Assembly: GCF_001552375.1 (NCBI RefSeq)
Contig: NZ_BCRB01000021.1
Location: 1 to 54,495, forward strand
Direction: 5' to 3'
Origin: Cellulomonas iranensis NBRC 101100 = JCM 18110
GTDB taxonomy: Bacteria; Actinomycetota; Actinomycetes; Actinomycetales; Cellulomonadaceae
DNA length: 54,495 nucleotides
In this document: in pieces, positions 18,206 to 25,922 of the stretch
Position numbering within the stretch: the stretch's first letter is position 1
How the letters are laid out: every line of letters begins with the position of its first letter
The notes under the pieces: generated by a model
Seen by the model: only the letters and a program-made list of their open reading frames with translations
Told to the model about the DNA's origin: nothing
Databases searched by the model: none
Translations under genes and position numbers: made by a program

Positions 18206-21200
18206 GTGGTGCTCGACCGATTCTCGGAGCCGACCCGTGCGTGGTTCACGGGCGCGTTCGCCGCGCCCACGGCCGCGCAGGCGGGAGCGTGGGAGGCGGT
18301 GTCGGGCGGCGACCACGCGCTGGTCGTGGCCCCCACCGGGTCGGGCAAGACCCTCGCGGCGTTCCTGTGGGCGCTCGACGGCCTGCTGACGGGCGAGCCG
18401 CCCGCCGAGCCCGGTGCGCGGTGCCGCGTCGTGTACGTCTCGCCGCTCAAGGCGCTCGCGACCGACGTCGAGCGCAACCTGCGCTCGCCGCTCGTGGGGA
18501 TCCGGCAGGCGGCGACCCGGCTCGGGCGCACGCTGCCCGACGTCACGGTCGGCATCCGCACCGGCGACACGCCGCCGAACGAGCGGCGCGCGTTCGCCAC
18601 GTCACCCCCCGACGTGCTCATCACGACCCCCGAGTCGCTGTACCTGGTGCTCACGTCGGGCGCGCGGGCGGGGCTCGCGGGCGTGCGCACCGTGATCGTC
18701 GACGAGATCCACGCGGTCGCGGGCACCAAGCGCGGCGCGCACCTGGCCGTGAGCCTCGAACGGCTCGACGCGCTGCTCGAGCGCGAGGGCGGGCCGGGTC
18801 CCGTGCAGCGCGTCGGGCTGTCGGCCACCGTGCGGCCGGTCGACGCGGTCGCGGCGTTCCTCGGCGGCGCGCGACCGCGCGACGAGGGCGGTCGCGAGGT
18901 CGTCGTCGTGCAGCCGCCGTCGCAGAAGGTCATCGAGGTCGACGTCGTCGTGCCCGTGCCCGACCTGGGCGACCTCGCGTCCGCCGCGCGTCCCGGCGCC
19001 GCGGGCACCGCCCCGGGGTCGATGAACCGCTACGGCGGCCCGGGGATCGACCCCGACCTCGCGGGGTTCGGCGCGCCCGCACCGGGGGCCGCGCCCGTGG
19101 CGGTCGACGACGGGCCGCCGCGCGCGTCGATCTGGCCGCACGTCGAGGAGCGCGTCGTCGACCTCGTCGCGGCGCACCGCTCGACCCTCGTGTTCACCAA
19201 CTCGCGGCGCGGCGCCGAGCGGCTCACCGCGCGCATCAACGAGGTCTGGGCGGAACGCCACGGCGCGGACGTGCCCGACCCGGGCGCCGCGCAGCCGGCC
19301 GCGGCACCCGGGCAGTCCGGCACGTCGGCGGGCGTCGACACGCGCGACGCCGCGACGATCGTCGCGCGCGCGCACCACGGCTCGATGAGCCGCGCCGAAC
19401 GCACCCGCACCGAGTCCGAGCTCAAGGCGGGACGGCTGCCCGCGGTCGTCGCGACCAGCTCGCTCGAGCTCGGCATCGACATGGGCGCGCTGGACCTCGT
19501 CGTGCAGGTGGGTGCGCCGCCGTCGGTCGCGAGCGGCCTGCAGCGCGTCGGGCGCGCGGGCCACCAGGTCGGGGCCGTGTCCCGGGGCGTCGTCTTCCCG
19601 ACGTACCGCGGCGAGCTCGTGCCGGCGGCGGTGACCGCGCAGCGCATGCGCACCGGCGAGCTCGAGGCGCTGGCCGTGCCGGCCAACCCGCTCGACGTCC
19701 TCGCGCAGCAGGTGGTCGCGATGGTCGCGGTGGACGACTGGCCGCTCGACGACATCGCGCGCGTCGTGCGGCGCGCGGCGCCGTTCGCGACGCTCGGCGA
19801 GGCGACGCTGCGGGCCGTGCTCGACATGCTCGCGGGCCGCTACCCGTCGGAGGACTTCGCGGAGCTGCGCCCGCGCATCGTGTGGGACCGGGTCGCCGAC
19901 GTGCTCTCGGGCCGCCCCGGCGCGTTGCGGCTCGCGGTGACGAGCGGCGGCACGATCCCCGACCGGGGCCTGTTCGGGGTGTTCCTCGCGGGCGGCGGCG
20001 AGACCAGCGACGTGCCGGCCGACGCCGAGCGCTCGGGCGGCCGCGTGCGCGGCGGCAAGCGGGTCGGCGAGCTCGACGAGGAGATGGTCTACGAGTCGCG
20101 CGTCGGCGACACGTTCACGCTGGGGTCGAGCACGTGGCGCATCGAGGACATCACGCCCGACCGCGTGCTCGTCACGCCCGCCCCCGGGATCCCGGGGCGC
20201 CTGCCGTTCTGGAAGGGCGACGCCCCGGGACGCCCCGCCGAGCTGGGGCGCGCGGTGGGCGGGTGGGTCCGCGAGGTCGCGGCGCTCGGCGACGACGCCG
20301 CGCGCGAGCGCGTCGAGGCGGCGGGGCTCGACGCGTGGGCGGCGGACAACCTGCTCGCCTACCTGCGCGAGCAGCAGGAGGCGACGGGGCAGGTCCCGAG
20401 CGACACCGTGGTCGTCGTCGAGCGCTTCCGTGACGAGCTGGGCGACTGGCGCGTCGTGCTGCACTCGCCGTACGGCGCACGTGTGCACGCGCCGTGGGCC
20501 CTCGTCCTCGCGGCGCGCCTGCGCGAGCGGTACGGCGTCGACGCGGCCGCCATGCACGCCGACGACGGCATCGTGCTGCGCCTGCCCGACGTGCTCGACG
20601 GTGCCGCGGACACCGCGTGGGACGCCGACGGCGGCACCGACTCCGGGCCGCGCCTCACGCTCGACGACCTGCTGCTCGACCCCGACGAGGTGCTCGCGTC
20701 GGTGCGCGACGAGCTGGGCGCGTCGGCGATGTTCGCGGCGCGGTTCCGCGAGGCGGCCGGCCGTGCGCTGCTGCTGCCCCGACGGCGCCCCGACCGGCGC
20801 CAGCCCCTGTGGCAGCAGCGGCAGCGCGCCGCGCAGCTGCTCGAGGTCGCGGCGCGCTACCCCGACTTCCCGATCCTGCTCGAGGCGGTGCGCGAGTGCC
20901 TGCAGGACGACTTCGACACCGACGCGCTGATCGAGCTCATGCGGGACGTCGGCTCGGGGAGGGTGCGCGTCGTCGAGGTCACGACGACGCACCCGTCGCC
21001 GTTCGCGCAGTCGCTGCTCTTCGGCTACACCGCGCAGTTCCTGTACGAGGGCGACGCGCCGCTCGCGGAGCGACGCGCGGCCGCGCTCACGCTCGACCCG
21101 ACCCTGCTGGCCGAGCTGCTGGGCTCGGGCGGCGAGTCGCAGCTCGCGGACCTGCTGGACCCCGAGGCCGTCGAGCGCACCGAGGCCGAGCTCGCGGGCA

Positions 21201-23284
21201 CGGCGCCCGACCGGCAGGCGGGGACGCTCGAGCAGGTCGCCGACGTGCTGCGCCGCCACGGCCCGCTGCCCGTCGCCGACGTGCAGGCACGCACGCGCGC
21301 CGACGTGCGCGACCTCGTCCCCGACTGGCTCGACGAGCTCGCGGCGGCCCGCCGGGCGATCCGTGTGCGGCTCGGCGGCGTCGCGCCCGAGCGCGCCGAG
21401 CAGTGGGCGGCCGTCGAGGACGCCGGTCGGCTGCGCGACGCGCTGGGCGTCGCGCTGCCCGTCGGGGTGCCCGAGGTGTTCACCGAGGTCCTGCCCGACC
21501 CGCTCGCGGACCTGCTGCGCCGGCACGCGCGCACGCACGGCCCGTTCCCCGCGGCGCAGGCGGCCGCGCGGTTCGGGCTCGGCGTGGCCGTGGTCGGCGA
21601 GGTGCTGCGCCGCCTCGAGGTGTCCGGCGTGCTCGTGCAGGGGCGGCTGCGCCCCGACGTGCTGGGCGGCACCGGCGACGAGTTCTGCGACGCCGACGTG
21701 CTGCGCCGCCTGCGGCAGCGCTCGCTCGCGGCGCTGCGGTCCCAGGTCGAGCCGGTCGACCCGCGCGCGCTGGGCGTCTTCCTGCCGCGCTGGCAGGGCG
21801 TGCACGCGGTCGGGCGACGGCCCTCGGGCCTGCGCGGCGTGGACGCGGTGGCCCGCGCGGTCGAGCAGCTCGCGGGCTTCGCCGTGCCGGCGTCGGCGCT
21901 CGAGACGCACGTGCTGCCCGCGCGGGTGCCGGACTACTCCCCCGCGATGCTGGACGAGCTGACCTCGGCCGGTGAGGTGCTGTGGGCGGGCCACTCGCCC
22001 CTCGCGGGCCACGACGGCATGGTGTCGCTGCACCCGGTCGCGGTCGCGGACCTCACGCTCGCCCCCGTGCCGGACCTCGACGCGACCGACGCGCCCGCGA
22101 GCGGCCCGGTGCACCGGGCCGTGCTCGCAGCGCTCGAGGGCGGCGGCGCGTGGTTCCTCGGTCCGCTCGTCGAGCGGGTCGCCGCCGTCCGGCTCGACGA
22201 CGACCCTGCGCCGGGCACGACGGCCGTGCTCGAGGCCCTGTGGGACCTCGTGTGGGCGGGCCGGGTGACGAACGACGGCCTCGGCCCGCTGCGCGCGTGG
22301 CTCGCGGGCGGCCCGACCGCGCACCGCACGCAGGCCGCCCCCGCGCGCGGGCGCCCGCTGCGACCGCGACTCGGGCTGCGGGCCGGGGTCCGGCTGGGTG
22401 TGCCGACGGCACGTGACGACGGCGGGCGCGTCGGCGGCTCGACGTCCGGCGCGGGCGCCGGACGCTGGTCCCTGCTCCCGGCACGCGAGCCCGACCCGAC
22501 CGTCCGGGCGCACGCGCTGGCGGCGCAGCTGCTGGACCGGCACGGCGTCCTCACGCGGGCGGTGGCCCCCGCCGAGGGCGTCTCCGGGCGGTTCGGCGAC
22601 GTGTACCGCGTGCTCAGCGCGCTCGAGCAGTCCGGCCAGGTGCGCCGCGGGTACTTCGTCGAACGGCTCGGGGGGTCGCAGTTCGCGCTGCCGGGCGCCG
22701 TCGACCGGCTGCGGGCGGACGCCGAGGTGGTCGACCGCGCACGCGAGCGCGCAGCCGACCGGCTCGACACCGCTCCCCTGGGTCCGGGCCTGCCGTGGCA
22801 GGACGTGCCGCCGCCCGCCTGGGGGGCGCCCGCCGGGCCGGGCGCGTGGTCGCCCGGAGTACCCGACGCCGACCGGCGCGCCGACCAGCCGTGGGTCGTC
22901 GTCCTGGCCGCGACCGACCCCGCGAACCCCTACGGTGCGGCGCTCGCGTGGCCCGACGCCCCCGAGGGGCGCGACGGCTCGCGGCACCGACCGGGGCGCA
23001 AGGCCGGCGCCCTCGTCGTGCTCGTCGACGGCGGCCTCGCGCTGTACCTCGAACGTGGCGGGCGGACGCTGCTGACGTTCAGCGACGACCCCGTGACGCT
23101 CGGCGCGGCGGCCGACGCGCTGGTGCACGCCGTGCGCGAGCGCCGCGCGGGCCGGCTCACCGTCGGGCGCATCGACGGCGCCGAGGTGCTCTCGGCGGAC
23201 GTCCTCGCGACCCCGGCCGCGACCGCGCTGACCGGTGCCGGGTTCGTGACGACGCCGCGCGGGCTGCGGCTGCACGCGTCGTGA
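18206..23284 (+). CDS. lhr: Lhr-type ATP-dependent DNA helicase
   Basis: A superfamily 2 helicase of about 1,692 residues, a little longer than the roughly 1,500 usual for mycobacterial Lhr, that moves 3'-to-5' on DNA in repair. Motif I is APTGSGKT near residue 45, motif Ia YVSPLKALATDVERNL, motif II DEIH near 166, motif III LSATVRP and motif VI LQRVGRAGHQVG. The Lhr core with its winged helix runs to about residue 870, followed by the long Lhr-CTD containing several winged-helix modules. An inserted Pro/Ala-rich loop is seen near 1,340-1,430. The start is GTG at 18206 (GTG at 18209 is equally possible), preceded by CACAAT. Confidence 0.95.
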   Translation: MVLDRFSEPTRAWFTGAFAAPTAAQAGAWEAVSGGDHALVVAPTGSGKTLAAFLWALDGLLTGEPPAEPGARCRVVYVSPLKALATDVERNLRSPLVGIRQAATRLGRTLPDVTVGIRTGDTPPNERRAFATSPPDVLITTPESLYLVLTSGARAGLAGVRTVIVDEIHAVAGTKRGAHLAVSLERLDALLEREGGPGPVQRVGLSATVRPVDAVAAFLGGARPRDEGGREVVVVQPPSQKVIEVDVVVPVPDLGDLASAARPGAAGTAPGSMNRYGGPGIDPDLAGFGAPAPGAAPVAVDDGPPRASIWPHVEERVVDLVAAHRSTLVFTNSRRGAERLTARINEVWAERHGADVPDPGAAQPAAAPGQSGTSAGVDTRDAATIVARAHHGSMSRAERTRTESELKAGRLPAVVATSSLELGIDMGALDLVVQVGAPPSVASGLQRVGRAGHQVGAVSRGVVFPTYRGELVPAAVTAQRMRTGELEALAVPANPLDVLAQQVVAMVAVDDWPLDDIARVVRRAAPFATLGEATLRAVLDMLAGRYPSEDFAELRPRIVWDRVADVLSGRPGALRLAVTSGGTIPDRGLFGVFLAGGGETSDVPADAERSGGRVRGGKRVGELDEEMVYESRVGDTFTLGSSTWRIEDITPDRVLVTPAPGIPGRLPFWKGDAPGRPAELGRAVGGWVREVAALGDDAARERVEAAGLDAWAADNLLAYLREQQEATGQVPSDTVVVVERFRDELGDWRVVLHSPYGARVHAPWALVLAARLRERYGVDAAAMHADDGIVLRLPDVLDGAADTAWDADGGTDSGPRLTLDDLLLDPDEVLASVRDELGASAMFAARFREAAGRALLLPRRRPDRRQPLWQQRQRAAQLLEVAARYPDFPILLEAVRECLQDDFDTDALIELMRDVGSGRVRVVEVTTTHPSPFAQSLLFGYTAQFLYEGDAPLAERRAAALTLDPTLLAELLGSGGESQLADLLDPEAVERTEAELAGTAPDRQAGTLEQVADVLRRHGPLPVADVQARTRADVRDLVPDWLDELAAARRAIRVRLGGVAPERAEQWAAVEDAGRLRDALGVALPVGVPEVFTEVLPDPLADLLRRHARTHGPFPAAQAAARFGLGVAVVGEVLRRLEVSGVLVQGRLRPDVLGGTGDEFCDADVLRRLRQRSLAALRSQVEPVDPRALGVFLPRWQGVHAVGRRPSGLRGVDAVARAVEQLAGFAVPASALETHVLPARVPDYSPAMLDELTSAGEVLWAGHSPLAGHDGMVSLHPVAVADLTLAPVPDLDATDAPASGPVHRAVLAALEGGGAWFLGPLVERVAAVRLDDDPAPGTTAVLEALWDLVWAGRVTNDGLGPLRAWLAGGPTAHRTQAAPARGRPLRPRLGLRAGVRLGVPTARDDGGRVGGSTSGAGAGRWSLLPAREPDPTVRAHALAAQLLDRHGVLTRAVAPAEGVSGRFGDVYRVLSALEQSGQVRRGYFVERLGGSQFALPGAVDRLRADAEVVDRARERAADRLDTAPLGPGLPWQDVPPPAWGAPAGPGAWSPGVPDADRRADQPWVVVLAATDPANPYGAALAWPDAPEGRDGSRHRPGRKAGALVVLVDGGLALYLERGGRTLLTFSDDPVTLGAAADALVHAVRERRAGRLTVGRIDGAEVLSADVLATPAATALTGAGFVTTPRGLRLHAS

Positions 23285-23311
23285 GGGCCGCCCGGGAGCC
23301 GGGGGCGACCG

Positions 23312-24133
23312 ATGCCCGAGGGTGACGTGCTGCGCCGCGCCGCGGCGCACCTCGACCGTGCGCTCGCCGGGCAGCGGCTCGCGCGGGCCGACCTGCGCTG
23401 GCCCACCGCCGCGACGGTCGACCTGCGCGGGCGCACGGTGCTCGGCACGCGGCCCTACGGCAAGCACCTGCTGACCCGCTTCGACGACGGGCGCACGCTC
23501 CACACGCACCTGCGGATGGACGGGACGTGGCGGGTCGTGCCGTCGTCGGACCGCCGCGCGGCGGCCCGGGCACCGCAGGTGCGCGCGGTGCTCGCGGTCG
23601 AGCGGTGGACCGCCGTCGGGTACCAGCTCGGCATGCTCGACGTCGTGCCCACGTCGGCCGAGCCGACCCTGCTGGGGCACCTGGGGCCCGACGTCCTCGA
23701 CGGCGACTTCGACGACACGCCCGGTGTGCCGTGGGCCGGGCCACCGGTCCTCGACCTCCCCACGCCGGGGATCGACGAGGCGGTGCGGCGCTGGCACGCG
23801 CAGGGCGGCCGCCCCGTCGGCGAGGTGCTGCTGGACCAGCGGGTCGTGGCCGGGCTCGGCACGATCTTCATGGCGGAGTCGCTGTTCGCACGCGGCTGGT
23901 GGCCGTGGGCCCGCGCCGACGCGGTCGACGACGCGGCGGAGGTGCTGCGCGCGGGTCGCGCGCTGCTGCGCGCGTCGGTCGCGACCGGCCGTCCGGACGC
24001 GGCGGTCTACGGGCGCGAGGGTCGCACGTGCCCGCGGTGCGGCGCGCGGGTCGCGCGCGACGACATCGGCGTGGCACCCACGCAGCGGCAGGTCTACTGG
24101 TGCCCGGGCTGCCAGGTGCGCGGGCGCGGCTGA
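23312..24133 (+). CDS. nei2: Endonuclease VIII-like DNA glycosylase (Nei2)
   Basis: A 273-residue bifunctional glycosylase/AP lyase of the Fpg/Nei family that removes oxidised pyrimidines. The mature N-terminus PEGD supplies the catalytic Pro2 and Glu3. The H2TH domain has VLLDQRVVAGLGTIFMAESLF near 175-195, and the C-terminal zinc finger is CPRCGARV...YWCPGCQ. It starts 27 bases after lhr on the same strand; lhr and nei2 are also neighbours in mycobacteria, consistent with a joint repair function. Confidence 0.92.
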   Translation: MPEGDVLRRAAAHLDRALAGQRLARADLRWPTAATVDLRGRTVLGTRPYGKHLLTRFDDGRTLHTHLRMDGTWRVVPSSDRRAAARAPQVRAVLAVERWTAVGYQLGMLDVVPTSAEPTLLGHLGPDVLDGDFDDTPGVPWAGPPVLDLPTPGIDEAVRRWHAQGGRPVGEVLLDQRVVAGLGTIFMAESLFARGWWPWARADAVDDAAEVLRAGRALLRASVATGRPDAAVYGREGRTCPRCGARVARDDIGVAPTQRQVYWCPGCQVRGRG

Positions 24134-24165
24134 GGCCGCGGGTCGACGACGGCAGGACGCACGAC

Positions 24166-24199
24166 GGGCCGGGCACGCCGCTCCCGGCGTGCCCGGCCC
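24166..24199. terminator. Bidirectional terminator hairpin between nei2 and clgR
   Basis: A perfect 15-base-pair stem (24166-24180 with 24185-24199) closed by a 4-base ctcc loop, with no T-tract on either strand. It lies 32 bases after the nei2 stop and 16 bases after the clgR stop, so it can serve both converging transcripts. Confidence 0.8.
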
Positions 24200-24215
24200 T
24201 CGTGATGCCTGTGCG

Positions 24216-24554
24216 TCAGCCGACGGGCGTGAGCTCCGACCGCGGCATCGCCCACCCGGCGTCGCCGAGGTCGGACCCGGCGGCCAGGTCGGCGGGGACG
24301 GTGTCGGGGATGTGCAGACCCTCGGCCACCGCGACACGGTCGCTGACCTCGCGCAGCACGAGCGACAACGGCACGTCGAGCGCGTCGCAGATGCTGCTGA
24401 GCAGCTCGGACGACGCCTCCTTCTGCCCGCGCTCCACCTCGCTGAGGTAGCCGAGCGAGACACGGGCTGCCGAGGAGACCTCACGCAGGGTGCGGCCCTG
24501 GCGCTGGCGCGCGTCCCGCAGGACGTCACCGATCTCTCGTCGTAGGACGACCAT
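24216..24554 (-). CDS. clgR: ClgR-type XRE-family transcriptional regulator
   Basis: A 112-residue regulator with an N-terminal Cro/C1 helix-turn-helix (about residues 10-65): [41 protein letters not shown]. In Corynebacterium, Streptomyces and mycobacteria, ClgR activates clp protease and other protein-quality genes and is itself degraded by Clp. The position after pgsA-cinA matches that of clgR in those genomes. It ends SELTPVG, not the Ala-Ala degron seen in some homologues. GGGGGGAG precedes the ATG by about six bases. Read-through from cinA is possible, but the 208-base gap (24555-24762) suggests its own promoter; I see no clear operator there. Confidence 0.85.
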   Translation of the reverse strand: MVVLRREIGDVLRDARQRQGRTLREVSSAARVSLGYLSEVERGQKEASSELLSSICDALDVPLSLVLREVSDRVAVAEGLHIPDTVPADLAAGSDLGDAGWAMPRSELTPVG

Positions 24555-24762
24555 CTGGGCTCCCCCCTTCACGTCACGTCCTCGGTCGACGGACGGTCCC
24601 GCGGGGTGCGCGGCCGTCCCACTCGCTGCACCCGGCCGCACGGCCGGGAGGCGACCACCGTACCGCGCACCGCCGACGCGTGCGCCTGACGGGCGGGTGG
24701 TGGTCCGGGTGGTGTTCACACCGTCCCCAACGCGAGGGCGGCCCGCCGTGTTCCCCGCGACG

Positions 24763-25245
24763 TCAGCGCTCACCCGGCAGCGCCGCGAGCGCGAGCGCGA
24801 GCACGGCCCGCACCGTCCCGGTGCGGACCCGCGCCCGGTCCCCCGCGAGCACGAGGCTGCGGACCTCGCGCACCCCGGCCGCGACGACGGCGACGTGGAC
24901 GGTGCCCGGTGGACGACCGTCCTGCGGGTCGGGCCCCGCGACGCCGGTCGTCGCGAGACCGACGTCGGCGCCGCAGACTCGACGCACGCCCGCGGCCATC
25001 GCGAGCGCCACGTCGGGGTCGACCGCACCGCGCGCGGCCAGCAGCTCCGCGTCGACGCCCAGCACGCTCGCCTTGAGGTCGGTGGCGTACGCGACGACCC
25101 CGCCGCGCACCACGGCCGACGCACCGGGCACGTCGACGAGCGACGCCGCGACGAGCCCGCCCGTGAGCGACTCCGCGGCCGCGACCGTGAGGCCCGTGCG
25201 GGCGAGCAGCCCGACCAGCGCCCGGGCGTCGGGCAGCGGGCTCAC
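24763..25245 (-). CDS. cinA: CinA C-terminal domain protein (nicotinamide-nucleotide amidohydrolase family)
   Basis: A 160-residue stand-alone CinA C-terminal domain, i.e. PncC-like, lacking the N-terminal MoCF domain. Family members deamidate nicotinamide mononucleotide to nicotinic acid mononucleotide in pyridine-nucleotide recycling. Signature stretches are [24 protein letters not shown] near residues 18-41, [17 protein letters not shown], and [24 protein letters not shown]. The GTG start overlaps the pgsA stop as GTGA. The pgsA-cinA pairing is conserved through Gram-positive bacteria. Confidence 0.92.
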   Translation of the reverse strand: MSPLPDARALVGLLARTGLTVAAAESLTGGLVAASLVDVPGASAVVRGGVVAYATDLKASVLGVDAELLAARGAVDPDVALAMAAGVRRVCGADVGLATTGVAGPDPQDGRPPGTVHVAVVAAGVREVRSLVLAGDRARVRTGTVRAVLALALAALPGER

Positions 25246-25835
25246 AGCCCCGCCGTCGGCGGGACGCCCGCGGCGCGGCGGATCCGCACGGCGGTCCGCA
25301 CGTAGTCCGCACCGGTCACGAGCGTGACCGCGACCGCGGCCGCCATGACCACGGCCGCGACGACGCCGACGAACGCCGGCAGGTGGTCGAGCGGCAGCAG
25401 GTACAGCGACAGCGCGACGGACTGCAGGACGGTCTTCAGCTTGCCGCCGCGCGACGCCGGGAGCACCACGTAGCGCAGCAGGAAGAACCGCATGACCGTG
25501 ATCCCGAGCTCGCGCACGAGCACGAGCACCGTGACGGCCCACCAGAGGTCGCCCAGCCACGAGAGCAGCACGAGCGCGGCGCCGATCAGCAGCTTGTCGG
25601 CGATCGGGTCGAGCATCTTCCCGAGGTCGGTGACCTGGCCGGACCGGCGCGCGAGCCAGCCGTCGAGCCGGTCGGAGGCGGCGGCCACGACGAACAGCGC
25701 CGTCGCGAGCAGGCGTCCGCCGACCGTGTGCCCACCGTCCGCGAGGAGCGCGACCGCGAAGAACGGCACGACGGCGATCCGCAGGACGGTCACGACGTTG
25801 GCCGGGTTCCAGGCGGAGGGAGCGTCGGCGACCAC
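25242..25835 (-). CDS. pgsA: CDP-diacylglycerol-glycerol-3-phosphate 3-phosphatidyltransferase
   Basis: A membrane enzyme of about 197 residues that makes phosphatidylglycerol phosphate. The CDP-alcohol phosphatidyltransferase signature D-x2-DG-x2-AR-x8-G-x3-D-x3-D is intact in the stretch beginning DRLDGWLARR and ending MLDPIADK. Four to five membrane helices surround it. Longer readings begin at 25886 or 25874, but TAGGCT lies seven bases before GTG 25835, which I take as a leaderless start; the mature start VVADAPSAWNPANVVTVLR fits the family. It is followed by coupled cinA. Confidence 0.93.
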   Translation of the reverse strand: MVADAPSAWNPANVVTVLRIAVVPFFAVALLADGGHTVGGRLLATALFVVAAASDRLDGWLARRSGQVTDLGKMLDPIADKLLIGAALVLLSWLGDLWWAVTVLVLVRELGITVMRFFLLRYVVLPASRGGKLKTVLQSVALSLYLLPLDHLPAFVGVVAAVVMAAAVAVTLVTGADYVRTAVRIRRAAGVPPTAGL

Positions 25836-25842
25836 GCGCCAC

Positions 25843-25848
25843 AGCCTA
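25843..25848 (-). promoter_or_regulatory. -10 hexamer for pgsA
   Basis: TAGGCT on the minus strand, ending seven bases before GTG 25835. It decides the pgsA start choice and implies that pgsA-cinA can be transcribed separately from the GGDEF-EAL gene and ftsK. Confidence 0.5.
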
Positions 25849-25922
25849 CGGGGCGGGCGGCGCACGACCGGCATCTCGCAGGTCACGGGTCCAGGACGCG
25901 CGCCCGGCGGTGACGGCGCGCC

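Noticed and set aside
18602-24529. A 1,975-codon open frame on the minus strand opposite lhr and nei2
   Set aside because: It is a shadow of the high G+C codon pattern of lhr. The translation is Arg/His/Gly-rich low complexity with no recognisable domain, and both true genes on the plus strand have full family motifs.
24555-24762. Possible ClgR self-regulatory operator or small gene upstream of clgR
   Set aside because: The stretch holds GC-rich inverted repeats such as cggccgcacggccg and a CGCCCTCGCG-like string, but none fits the published ClgR pattern well, and no short frame has a ribosome site and protein-like composition.
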